Source of the DNA: Podospora comata
Taxonomy: Eukaryota > Ascomycota > Sordariomycetes > Sordariales > Podosporaceae
Length of the DNA: 64,000 nt
Assembly (NCBI GenBank): GCA_017354895.1
Contig: CP071496.1
Span: 310,001-374,000, forward strand
Direction of reading: 5' to 3'
The notes under the pieces are model-generated. The model was not told where the DNA came from. It was given only the letters and a program-made list of their open reading frames with translations, and ran no database searches. Shown piece by piece: positions 32,093-42,736 of this stretch (position 1 is its first letter; each line of letters opens with the position of its first letter). The position numbers and the translations under genes were made by a program.

Positions 32093-33825
32093 GGTGGTGT
32101 GCAGAAGAGAAACGAGAGATTCTCTTCAGAAGGCATAGTTGGCAACATTACAGACAGGTACACGATGACCACTCAAAAGACGGCGGCAGGCACACACAAA
32201 GGAAACCAGAGGGTGAAAGAGAAGGTGTCACAGTGGAATGTGGCGGGAAGCACGAAAGGGAAACCGCACAACGTACCTGCCCCATCTTGGCTGCCGCGTG
32301 GACATCCCGCTCGACGCTCAGGAGCACCGAGCAGTTGTGTCTCAGATACACACAGTCTTCTCTCCCGCAGCAGCACCGGATGTCATCGCCCGGCGGCGAG
32401 GACCCGACGACGTCGACAATGCCCATAGTATTATCAGTAGTGTCGTCAGTGCCTGTGCCTGTTCCTGTGCCTGTGCCTGTGTCTGTGTCTGTGTCTGTGT
32501 CTGTGTCTCTCGGCAGCGGGGGAGGATGCGACGGATCGGAGTTTGGGTAGGGGCTTGTTGCCATGCCAGGTTTATACGGGAACAGGTGGAAGGCGGTAAC
32601 AGTGTGGTGGTGGTGGTAACGGGGACGACAACGCAAATGCTACTCGTGGCAGCATAGTCGCTACCGCGCTTTCGGATCGGGATGACAGGTGCAGGTGTCC
32701 TTGAGGGTAGAAAAAGAGGCGAGTGTTGGGCAAGGAGGTTCCCCAGGCGCGGCAGAAAAGCGCATGGATTGAGGTGAGTGGGTGTTTGACAGGCTCTGAC
32801 ACGGACCGGCGATGGCTTCAGCGATGTTCCCAGGCCTGCTGTCTGTAGTATATTGATCAACTCCAAATGGAATGAATAATTACCCGCTGGACTCCCAAGC
32901 AACCGGTGGAGTCCTCTGACAACGCTACCCGTGGCCAGGGGCGGTCAAAAAGACTATCGGCGCTATCAGTGCGCTAGCCGGGTTTTCGCTCCGGTCCGTC
33001 AAAGCCAAGACTATTGTGGGTGATGCTGTCACGATGGACCAGACACATGACGAAGGTGGATTGACGGGTGGTGTTGTTTGTGACTGGAGGGCTGGATGGA
33101 ATATGAGGAGAAAGGGCAAACAAGGAATTCGACAGAGAGTCTCGAGGAGGTTGGCAATGCCAGCCAGCCAACACCTTACAGCCAATGGCTTCTGTTGGTT
33201 CCGGTGTAATGGCCCTCCAATGGCCCTGACCCTGACCGCGACCGCGACCGCAACCGACACGTGCGACCCGACCGCGTTCTGGAAGGGCGGCACAAACACC
33301 GACAAGACACCAGCGCCAGGCACGGACCCACTCTCTAAATTCTCGGCTGCATCCCCCTGCGCTGTCGATGACGGAACCTTTTCTGGAGGGGACATCCCCC
33401 CCACATTTCATCCACATCCTGCGCATTCCACAGCAAGAGAAAATCTTTGTGCATAAGGGGCATCGTCTGGACGTGCATTATTCGCTGGATCAATTCCCAA
33501 CTCTCCACTGCGCGCATTCAAAGAGAATTTCTCGTTTGCTGGCGACAGCCACGTTGGTGTTGGGTCCATCAACGGTGAGGAGAAGGAAGCCAAGAGCGGT
33601 GTGGCCTCGGGTCCATCCATGTAAGGTGAGCTGGCCAACACCGAGGTCTCCATGACATGAATATCTTTATCCGAATTCAAGACATTCATTCAGGGTCCAT
33701 TGTCTTTCAGGAAGTTAATAATATAACACTAAACGAGACCACCTGTACAACCTCCACCCCTGTGATAGCTGCCTCCAATATGGAGATACTCAACGCCCAC
33801 CTGAGCAATCCCATCCATCCATCCA
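32093..33825. other. Intergenic with CTGTG hexamer array
   Basis: These 1.7 kb carry the upstream region of the coiled-coil gene and the hexamer array at 32452-32505. Several overlapping frames are open in 32900-33690, but none shows a domain or a consistent exon chain. Confidence 0.45.
32452..32505. repeat. Hexanucleotide array, 9 x YCTGTG
   Basis: Nine contiguous 6-mers start with CCTGTG (one copy ends in T) and then switch to TCTGTG for the last four. It lies upstream of the coiled-coil gene. Confidence 0.95.
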
Positions 33826-34623
33826 TCACTGCAAATTCACAAACAACCCCCCATCCACCAGCACTTGCGCCCCAGTCACATACCCACTCAACTCCTCACA
33901 CGCCAAAAAAACCGCCGGCCCCGCCACGTCTCCCGGCTCTCCAACCCTCCCCAGCGGGATCCTCCCCTCCATATACCTCAGCTTGTCTCCCCCCTCCCTC
34001 AAATCCTCCTCATTCAACTGCGTCCTCACCGTCCCCGGCAATATGGCATTAGCCCTGATGTTATACTTCCCCAGCGCACACGCCGCACTCTGCATCAGAG
34101 ACAACACCCCCGCCTTGGTGGGTGTGTAATGCGCTTGCTCTGCCCCCCCGACCAAGGCAGAGATGCTCGATATCCCGATGATCGACCCCCCCTTTGGCTC
34201 CTGAGTCGCCATTTGTCTCGCCGCCGCCTGGACAAGATAAAACGCTCCGTCGAGGTTGGTCCGGACGGTCTTGTCAAAGAGGTCTCGGGTTATGTCGAGG
34301 AAGGGGGTGAATGTGCAGACGCCTGCATTGGAGACGCAGATGTCGAGGCGGGAGGTGTGGAAGGTTTCGAGGGCGAACTGGACGAGGGCGGGGCCGGTGG
34401 TTGGGTCGCGGACGTCGCCGGGGAGGTGGGCTATTTTCCCGGGGAGGGAAGAGGCTTCGGAGAGGAGGGAGGTGAGGTGGTCGGTGTCGGAGGGGAGGTT
34501 GAGGTGGTTCACGGCGACGTTGCAGCCTTGGGCGAGGAAGGCGAGGGTGATGGCGCGGCCTATGCCTGTGGTGCCGCCGGTGATGATGGCTGTTCTGTTG
34601 AGGAGGAGGTTGGTGGCGGGCAT
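33826..34623 (-). CDS. L-rhamnose 1-dehydrogenase (SDR family)
   Basis: This 265-residue classical short-chain dehydrogenase oxidises L-rhamnose to L-rhamnono-1,4-lactone with NAD(P)+, the first step of the fungal non-phosphorylated rhamnose pathway. The cofactor site TGGTTGIG is at residues 15-22, the NAG motif (SNAGVC) follows, and the catalytic Ser and YTPTK lie in GISSISALVGG...HYTPTK. The C-terminal stretch (LGKYNIRANAILPGT, EGRIPLGRVGEPGD, QVLVDGGLFVNLQ) closely matches what I recall of yeast RHA1. The gene has no intron. I chose the ATG at 34623; the longer open frame starts at a non-ATG codon. The next gene on the same strand encodes L-rhamnonate dehydratase, which strongly supports the assignment. 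Confidence 0.9.
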   Translation of the reverse strand: MPATNLLLNRTAIITGGTTGIGRAITLAFLAQGCNVAVNHLNLPSDTDHLTSLLSEASSLPGKIAHLPGDVRDPTTGPALVQFALETFHTSRLDICVSNAGVCTFTPFLDITRDLFDKTVRTNLDGAFYLVQAAARQMATQEPKGGSIIGISSISALVGGAEQAHYTPTKAGVLSLMQSAACALGKYNIRANAILPGTVRTQLNEEDLREGGDKLRYMEGRIPLGRVGEPGDVAGPAVFLACEELSGYVTGAQVLVDGGLFVNLQ

Positions 34624-35468
34624 GGTGGGTGGTCCCAACCAGGTGTCGGGAAGGTGAGTTGGTCGTAGGAAAGGTGAGTTCTTGGTGTCAAGAGCGAGCA
34701 AAGGTGAGATGTGCCGTGACACAACCTTCAACGATCAACCTATGTCATACCTTCCATCTTGACACGCAAACCCACGAGGGGGTCGCTGCCATTCACACAA
34801 TTATCCCGTCCGGCTCGCGGGGTAAATTCCTAGATGCAACCTCTCCCCTTGACCTCCATTCTCTCTAGGGCACCATATCTCACATCACCGCAGCCTTGTC
34901 CGCGGTGTCTAACAACAATCTCATCACACCCTCTGCAAAGCCCCCAAACAACCACTTACCTCATGTCAGGAATAATGCTCGCGGTACAAAATCAGATCCC
35001 ATATGAAAGCTGACAATCACCCCTGCCCCTGTGCCTCTTACCCTGGATCCACATCCCCCCTCTGCCCCACCCCACAGCTCGGGGTTAAATACAGCGAGGT
35101 GATGATCCCACTTGGACACACAAAGAACCCCCCTCTTCATCACATTGCATGAATTTTGGAGACACACGGCACAGAGTATCCGGATACCTGGTTGACCTTT
35201 TGTTGGGCTGTATTGTTTCATGATTTGAGGGAAACATCAACACCTTCACGACGGTTGATATGACGTCAGTACAACGGGCTTGCGTGATACCCAAGGATCA
35301 TGCTTGCCAGTGGGATGGGAGAGATAAACAAAACTGATATTCAAAATGGTAGAATAAAACGCGGACAACAACAAAAAAAACCAAAAAAAAAAAAAAAAGA
35401 AATATCCAATGTCTAGTACCCCCAAGATAAACTCCTATCCAATCATGTAGCTCTCTGGCGTGAGGTGG
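34624..35468. other. Intergenic between the two rhamnose genes
   Basis: The 845-bp gap should hold the promoter of the SDR gene and the 3' end of the dehydratase gene. A 16-nt A-run is near 35383-35398. No other gene is seen. Confidence 0.5.
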
Positions 35469-36966
35469 TCAAGCCTTGGCCTTCCCAGCCAACTCGCCCT
35501 CCACGTGGCGTCCATTGACACCATTAACCTCCTTCTTCTCCTCACTCACCGGTGGGGGTAGCGAATTGGTAGGAATAGCCAGCAGATAAGTACTCGGAAT
35601 CAGCTTCGCCCTCGCAACCGGGTTCAGCGTCAGCCCGAACCCCGGCTTGTCCAGATCAGCCGCCGTCAAGAAACCGTTGGTGGGGATCGGCTCGTCCACA
35701 AACAAATCGCCAAACACGGGCAGCACGCTCTTCCCGTCGGGCGAGTTGGCCAGGTACTCCTGAAAGGGGGTGTTGGGCTGGCTGATGACAAAATGGTAGC
35801 TGTACGGCCCGCTCGCGTGGGGGACCACGGGAATATCATAGGCCGACGCCATGGCGGCCACCCTGAGCAGCTCCGTCATGCCGCCGAGCCACATGACGTC
35901 TGGCTGGATGATGTCCAGGTTCCTCCCCTCGATCAGCTTGCGGAACCCGTACCGCGAGTACTCGTGCTCGCCCGTGGTGAACTTGATGGTCGGGTGGGCG
36001 CGCTTGATCTGCTCGAAGCCGTCCGTGTCGTCGGGGCTGAGGCACTCCTCCCACCAGTTGATGTTTAGGTCCTCGCACGCCTTGGCAATCTCGATCGTGT
36101 AGGGCACGTTTAGCGACATGTAGCAGTCGACCATCAGGGGAAAGTCCGGGCCGACTGACTCGCGGTGCTTGCGGAGGAACTCGACGTTCTTCTTAAGGCC
36201 GACGTGGCCCTCTTCGGGGCAGTAGGGGAGAGGCACTTTGGCGCCCCAGAAGCCCATTTTTTTGGCGGCTGGGGGGTCTGGGCCGGTGCAGTAAAAGTCG
36301 ATGCGGTCTTTGGTGTTGCCGCCGATGAGCTTGTAGACGGGCTCGCCGCGGATCTTGCCGAGCAGGTCCCAGAGGGCGAGGTCGATGACGGATATCACGG
36401 CAACGGGGAGGCCTTTTCTGCCGTAGAACATGGACGCTCGGTACATTTGCTCAAACAGGTGGTTTGTGTTGCGAGGGTCTTCTCCGATCAGGAAGCGCTC
36501 AAAGTGCTGATGGACGAGCCAACACGCTGGAGGGCCTGCAATTGCAAACAATATCAGTCTCCATTTCCGGTGGGAGAAAAGCGGGCAGTGTTGACATTAC
36601 CACCAAAGCCGGTTGCAAAGCCAACTGTTCCATCGCTGGCCTCAATCTCGACAAAGAACGAGCCGAGAACATTGATACCCCAGCTCGTCCGTGATGCCCG
36701 GTACTTCTCCCATCTTGAGCATGGAGTAGAAATTGGACTGTCTATGAGCCTGGACTGAAGTTAGGAAATGCTGCCAAGGTGCTGGCTTTTTGAAAGAAAG
36801 CACCTCACCAATGACCACCTTTGACATTGTGGTAATCGCCACCTGCAATCTGGTTAGCCAGCCGTTTTGTCTCAACCGTTTGGGGATTCCACATACCTGA
36901 GCCCACACCGCCGATCACGAACGATCGGATACTTTTGATGGTGGGGAACGCTTTTACAGACGCCAT
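35469..36966 (-). CDS. L-rhamnonate dehydratase (enolase superfamily)
   Basis: This 439-residue enzyme dehydrates L-rhamnonate to 2-keto-3-deoxy-L-rhamnonate, the third step of L-rhamnose breakdown (LRA3/LraC). Exons are 36966-36897, 36842-36809, 36749-36601 and 36535-35469. The 34-nt second exon encodes GDYHNVKGGHW, which includes the His-bearing N-terminal motif of rhamnonate dehydratases. The mandelate-racemase-like barrel shows metal ligands in LMVDCYMSLN (Asp), WWEECLSPDD (Glu) and TTGEHEY (Glu), and the catalytic His in VVPHASGPYSYH. A Lys/Glu-rich tail of about 40 residues extends beyond the barrel. It shares strand and pathway with the SDR gene and faces the Zn2Cys6 regulator across a 2.1-kb intergenic region. 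Confidence 0.93.
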
Positions 36967-39091
36967 GGTGTCAACGTCTTTTTGGGTCCTAGATAATGAC
37001 AGAGCTGGATCGTAACGGCGGGAAGCAAGCCTCTGGGTCTGGGAGAACCAGTCCCAAGTTATATGCGGTCCAGATGCCTACCTAGCGTCAACGTCTAGTG
37101 TCCGATGGCTTGGCATGTGGGGGATGGTTGATGTGAAAAAGGGGAGGAATTGGGAGGATAAGGCTTCCTTATTATTTCTCTCTACTTGGCTCTGCCAACC
37201 ACGTAGCCCCGGAAAGGTCCCTGTGCGGGGACAATGCATGTCAAGGGGCAAACAACATCCTCACCAAAGGGGCCAAAGATAGATAGCACTTGGGAAAATA
37301 GTGAAACCGGTCGGGTCGTGATGCCCCGATGATGGCGACATATAGTCAAGTAGCTCTATTGTTCTCAGATAAGCATCCGGGAACGTGGGCCTGGCTGTTC
37401 GCTCTGATCCGAAGACAAAAGACAACGTCAACCCCACCTTTGGCATGCACATGGAGGGATGCTGCCAGGGAGCAGAGGCGCATTGGTGGATCACCGTGTA
37501 GGGCCATTGGGATATTTCGCGCTAGGGCTATCCGAAGGCGTCACAGTTTGTTGTTGGTCCGGACGGGTGATGGGCACCGGGTGACGGGTCACAGCTCGGT
37601 GGTGGTAGTGATGATGTGGACGGGGGGAGGATTATACCCTTTTGGTCAAGGGCTGCCGCGACCAACATGGAATCCCGCGTCTTCCGTCGACAACATGTCG
37701 GAGGAGGGCTCGAGGGCCATCCTGTCTATGCCAGTGTGCGGCAAAGATGCCACGGGTTTCTTGCTGTCGTACTCTTGTGGATAGCTGCGGCATGCTGCGG
37801 TGGCCGGTCAGTCGAGGTGCTACTGTGGCAGATGATACCATTGGACCCAGAGCAGCGGTTCGGTTCAAGCTTGCCGTTGGGCTCTCGATATGAACGATGT
37901 GAGAGAGTCTGTCAGGCGCAACGACTTAGGGTAGCATCGCCCCGTCTTCACCGCATTCTCTCGCTGCGTCGACTGCACACTGCACACTCTGCAGCCCGGC
38001 TGCAAGTAATTCCATTTGGGTTTGTGTGTCGCATTCCGGTCATGTTGATAAGCACGTGGGACCGGGTGCGAAGGGCTTCTCGGACTGGTCATGATGATGG
38101 TGGTGGGACGAACGCCATGAAGGATTCCTTGATTGTCGTCGGGGGTTTCTTTCTCTCTCTCTCGAGCAAACACTAACCCCTCCTGTCACTGAAATCTGAT
38201 GTGTCAGTTGCCCCCAATCAATGGATATCTCGAATCCTTCCGAGTTCACCTCGCGTGTTTCTCGTAGCTGACCACCTCCATCCTCAAGAAGACGGAAAGC
38301 GGTGTGAGCAATGGATGACATGACATGAGATGTGAGATTGGACAGCTTGACAGCCCTAAAAGGCGTTGCGAGTCTCACAGCAACACCATCTCGTCCAGCA
38401 CAACCTGGAAGAGGTGTCAAGAAACAGCCCGCTGGGACACCAGCTGCTTGTGCGCCTGTGCTACCCCACCCCCCACAATTCTCCACACAGGGCACGCACT
38501 CCACCAACCCCGGAAATCCAAGCAAAGGCAAGGTCCGGGCACGGTCCAACAACAGCCCTCTCCCCCAGCAGGGCACCCCCTCACCACCCCCCCCTCCCCA
38601 GCTCCCCAGCTCCCCCGGGCCCAGACTCCCCCAGATGACCGCCGCAACGTGGTGTTCCGTACCGCACCTAGTCATGTAGGTAGTGCCCAGGTGTCCCTGT
38701 TTGGGTATAAGGTAAATTAATGCTGGGTAAAAAAGAGGAATGTGGTCTCTCCACCGCCCTCGCTGTTCTGCTCATCATTACCCCGAGTGTTCATTGGAGT
38801 CGTTTCTTGTCTCAATCACACGTGTTGTTGGCGCTGCCCGCTGCCGTTTCTGACACCCGAGGACCCGAAATCCCGAAGAGTGCCCGCCCGCCCGTTGTTG
38901 CGAACTGTTCCCCCGTTCGGGTTGTGCTGCTTGTCGTCGTGCTTCGGCAACCTGCGTTGTTGCCCTGATCCACTCGCTCGGCGCGCGCAGTAAGCGTCAC
39001 CACTCAACGGCTGGCGCTTCCAGGCTGGTTGTCTTGGGGACTTGACAAAGGCTTGAGCTTAAGACGGGAGCCTGGGGAAGAAGCTCTGGCC
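36967..39091. other. Divergent promoter region of dehydratase and regulator
   Basis: This 2.1-kb gap separates the divergent dehydratase and Zn2Cys6 genes and is probably a shared control region. One match to the CreA/CRE-1 consensus SYGGRG (GCGGGG, 37225-37230) is present, but such short motifs are common by chance. The open frames here have no recognisable similarity. Confidence 0.5.
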
Positions 39092-41955
39092 ATGATGCAG
39101 CCGGCGGTCCAAGCTTCCACCAGATACAACAACAGCAACAACAACAACAATGGCCAGAATTCCCACGCCCAGTCATCGCCCTCCTACTCGTCGCATGGCG
39201 GCGGACATCACCACCAGGACCCCGCAGACAGCGATGACGGAGGCCAGCAGAGTGGGGAAGACGACCATGACCTCGACGACCAGGGCGAGGGCGTGCGTCT
39301 GGGGAAGCGCAAGAGACCGGTATCTGTTTCGTGAGCACTTCAACAGCACGCTGTGTGACGCTAAGGAAAATGCTAATTGGCCTTGTTGTGCTGCCTTGCT
39401 AGGTGCGAGTTGTGCAAACAGCGCAAAGTGAGTTCTCGTCCACCCCCCCTCCGACCCGACCGACAGCCATTGCCCGGCCTCCGATGCTGACCTGACTGCG
39501 ACAGGTGAAATGTGACCGCGCCCAGCCATCGTGCGGCTGGTGTAGCCGAAACGGAGCTACCTGCGAATACAAGGAGCGCAAGAAGCCGGGTCTACGCGCT
39601 GGCTACGGACGGGAATTGGAGCAGCGGCTGGACAAGCTGGAAGGAATGTTGAGGGCTCACGACAAGCTGCTGCAAGCTCTGACCTCCAACTCAAACACTA
39701 GTCCGGGAAGCGGCAATGGCAGCGGTACCGGTGCCTTTGGCCATCACAACGCTCCCAGCGTCAGGGGAAGTCACACCAGCCAGCTGAGCGATCGAGGCAC
39801 GCCACGAGAGGTCCGTGAAGCCGGCCCGCCGTCGATATTCGCGCGGAGCGAGACCATCCGGACCCCTCAGGCCGAGACGGCCTTGTTCCTCCAAAGACCC
39901 ACGACATCGGTTGACCTGGGGATACAGGGCCCTCTGTCAGCCACATCCACCATGGCGGACCCGTTTCAGAGTCTATCCAACAGCATCGTCTCGCCCCGCG
40001 GCCAGTTGCCAGCTTCCGGCCCAAGCACTGGAGCACAGGAGTACTACACTACCGCGCCGACAACCTCGGTGGCCGCTCTACAATCACCACCAGCCCACGC
40101 GCCGCCAGGAAACCACATGGGCACCGAACAGGAGCTACCGCCGTACGACCTGCTCTATGGCCTGGTGGACTTGTACTTTAAGCACATCAACACATGGTGC
40201 CCTATCCTACACCGAACGACGACGTTGGATGCCCTCTTTGGGCCGTCAATCTTGGACGAGACCGACAAGATCCTGCTGCATGCCATTGTGGCCACCACCG
40301 TACGGTACTCGACAGATCAACGGCTGACTGACGAAGCTCGCCAACGATACCATTCCGCGTCCAAGAACCGCGTGATTTTGTATGGCATGGAGAACCTCTC
40401 TGTCAAGTCGCTGCAGGCGTTGGTCATCCTGGCTCTGGATTTGTGCGGAAGTGGCAATGGCCCGCCCGGTTGGAACATCATGGCCATCATCACCCGGGCC
40501 GTCGTCCAGCTAGGTCTGGCAGTGGAAAGCAACTCCATCTCGGTGGCACCCAACTACCGGTCCATCTACACGCTCCGGGCCATGATCCTTCCAGAACCCC
40601 GCGATTTTATTGAAGAAGAGTCCAGGCGGAGGTTATTCTGGATGGTGTACCTTCTCGACCGATACGCGACGATAGCCACCGCCTTTGACTTTGCGCTCGA
40701 CGATCGAGAGGTTGACCGAACCCTCCCATGTCGAGATGACTTGTGGATCAAGAACCAAAAAGTTGACACCCGATGGCTGCGCCTGGACGACTCTCGACCG
40801 ACCCTAACAAGTGGCAACTCGCCCGAGTACGAGGTCGACAAGCCGGAGAATCTGGGCGCCTTCAGCCATTACATCGAGATCCTCTCCATACTCTCCAGGA
40901 TACACAAGTTCCTCCGCAAGCCCGTTGACATCAGCGCGCTGTCGGATGTCGAGCAGTGGCAGATGCGCTACAAGGAGCTGGACAACATGCTGGCTGCCTG
41001 GAAGTTCAATCTCCCGGGGGATTATGGCAACATGGCCAAGCTCTTCCAACCAAGCTCCGCCAAAGCCATCAATTGTGGCTGGGTGATGTTGCACGCAACT
41101 TTCCACACCGCCGTCATCCGCCTTCATTCCTCCGCCGCCTATCCCACCACCCGCTCCCCGATCTTCACTCCAAGTTACAGCGCCTCGCAGCGGTGTCACA
41201 GTGCGGCCGAGAACATCGCTGCCCTCCGCGAGTTTGTCGTCAGCAATAACCTGCTGAACAAGCTCGGGCCACCATTCGCGTTCACGCTGTGGGTGGCCGC
41301 CCGCGTCTTGCTTGTTCACGGGAGCACGGTGGAGCACAAGCTGGACACCTCGCAGATACGGTTATTTGTCGACACGCTGGGGGAGATGGGGCGGTACTGG
41401 CCTGTCGCGACGCGGTACTGTGGGCTTCTTACCCGTGTGCTGGAGGAACATCACGACAATGCTCGCCAGGGAGGGAGCGAGACGCCGAAGATTGTCAAGA
41501 TTCTGGCCGACATGCGGAGGACGGCGTTTGACCTCGACTTTTTGATCAGTCGGCAGCCGAGGCATGTTCCACGGAGCAAGAATGGTGTGCCGGGGTCGAG
41601 TGGTGCTGCTGGTGGTCCTGGTGGGGGGGCACATACCGGGCCGGGAGGGGGTGGTGGTGGTGGTGGTGGATGGCCGGGGAGGTTTGGGCAGGCGCCGCCG
41701 GCCACGAACGAGTTGGAGTATTTGGACGTGTTTGACTTTTTCAATGTGCCGAGGCTGCCGGTTGCGCAGGCTGGAATGGTGAGTGATTCGCATGGTGGTG
41801 GTCATGGTGTTTCGGGGGGTGATGGGATGGGGGGAGGAGGGATAGGGCATGGTGGGGGGGCGGCGGTGGCGGGGGAGTTCAATATTACCGAGTTCATGGT
41901 GGATGCTAATAGGGATTGGCTTTTTCAGCAGGGGGAGACCAAGTTTTTGGCTTGA
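39092..41955 (+). CDS. pdr-1: Zn2Cys6 transcription factor, RhaR/PDR-1-like
   Basis: Three exons (39092-39330, 39403-39427, 39505-41955) encode 904 residues. The 25-nt middle exon is essential, because it supplies the first two zinc ligands. The binuclear cluster is C81-x2-C84-x6-C91-x6-C98-x2-C101-x6-C108, followed by a basic linker (KERKKPGLRAGYG) and a short coiled coil (LEQRLDKLEGML) for dimerisation. A fungal-specific regulatory domain starts near residue 300 (PYDLLYGLVDLYFKHINTWCPILHR). The N-terminus is Asn/Ser/His-rich and acidic; the C-terminus has Gly-rich runs. The position next to rhamnose dehydrogenase and rhamnonate dehydratase suggests the rhamnose/pectin regulator called RhaR in Aspergillus and PDR-1 in Neurospora. 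That name rests on context and recalled similarity, not an alignment. The upstream open frame starts at a non-ATG codon; the first ATG is 39092. Confidence 0.88.
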
Positions 41956-42469
41956 AGGACATATGGGAAGGCGTTTGGTATAGTTAAGGAGGTGGTTTTG
42001 GTATTGGATGACCATCTAGCAGGCGGTGAATGATTTTGGGTTTGGGTTTGGGTTTGGGTTTGGGTTTGGGTTTGGGTTTGGGTTTGGATGATATCCCTGT
42101 CAACGTTGGATTATACGGCAGTTGAAAATATGAGCTGGTTGTTCAACATGAGAGATGTGCTTTCCTGGCTAGGTTCCTTCCAGCTGCTGAGGATGTCCAT
42201 TGCCGAGCAGGTCCACACATTCGCAGGAGGCACTGTCTCCTCTTTTAGCTGCATCATGATTTCCTTTTACGTCCCCTTTGAGCGGAGGCCGTCACCACAT
42301 CAATCTCTCTCCACATTGAAATTTACCCACCCTTTTGAACCTTTTCAAACCCAACCTCTCTCTAAACACTGCTCGATTCTTCGCTTAGGTGCCTACTACG
42401 ACCGTCCCTCCAACACCACGTTTCCAAACGCCCGCTCCGACAAACATCGCACCCATCCCTCGAGCGGAG
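41956..42469. other. Intergenic with TTTGGG array
   Basis: This holds the 3' flank of the regulator gene, the TTTGGG array (42035-42087), and a CT-rich stretch ending in a splice-acceptor-like CTTAG at 42384-42388. Confidence 0.45.
42035..42087. repeat. TTTGGG hexamer array (8 perfect copies)
   Basis: Eight perfect TTTGGG units and one partial unit lie about 80 bp after the stop of the Zn2Cys6 gene. The unit differs from the ascomycete telomere repeat TTAGGG. Confidence 0.97.
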
Positions 42470-42736
42470 ATGCTACTCTCTGAGCAGCAGCTACTTATCA
42501 TCCTCCGAGGCTTGGTGCTTCTCAAGAAACAAGAAATTCCCGACGCCAAAGACAAGATCCACGACCTCAAGGAGGGGGTCCGCTTCTTAAAGGGTAAGGT
42601 CTGCTGCCTTGAGGATGAGGTCGGCCGCCTCAAGGAGGAAATCCGCTGCGTGAAGGATGAGGTCCCACTGCGTGACGGGGCTGTTGATAGCTATGGAGAA
42701 AGGGGGTACAGTGTGTTTGAAGGGCTTGGTACGTGA
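42470..42736 (+). CDS. Possible small coiled-coil protein
   Basis: From the ATG at 42470 an 88-residue frame encodes a heptad-like helix (KDKIHDLKEGVRFLKGKVCCLEDEVGRLKEEIRCVKDEV). The frame is open upstream to 42389, where a CTTAG acceptor-like site could mark the start of an exon. No upstream exon could be identified. The repeated LKE/LKG/VKD phrases suggest internal duplication. I do not recognise the family; it may be a fragment. Confidence 0.35.
   Translation: MLLSEQQLLIILRGLVLLKKQEIPDAKDKIHDLKEGVRFLKGKVCCLEDEVGRLKEEIRCVKDEVPLRDGAVDSYGERGYSVFEGLGT

Noticed and set aside
32925-33689. Several overlapping minus-strand frames upstream of the coiled-coil gene
   Set aside because: They could not be joined with consistent splice sites into one protein and show no recognisable domain.
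42035-42087. TTTGGG array as an interstitial telomere
   Set aside because: The unit is TTTGGG, not TTAGGG, and there is no subtelomeric context.
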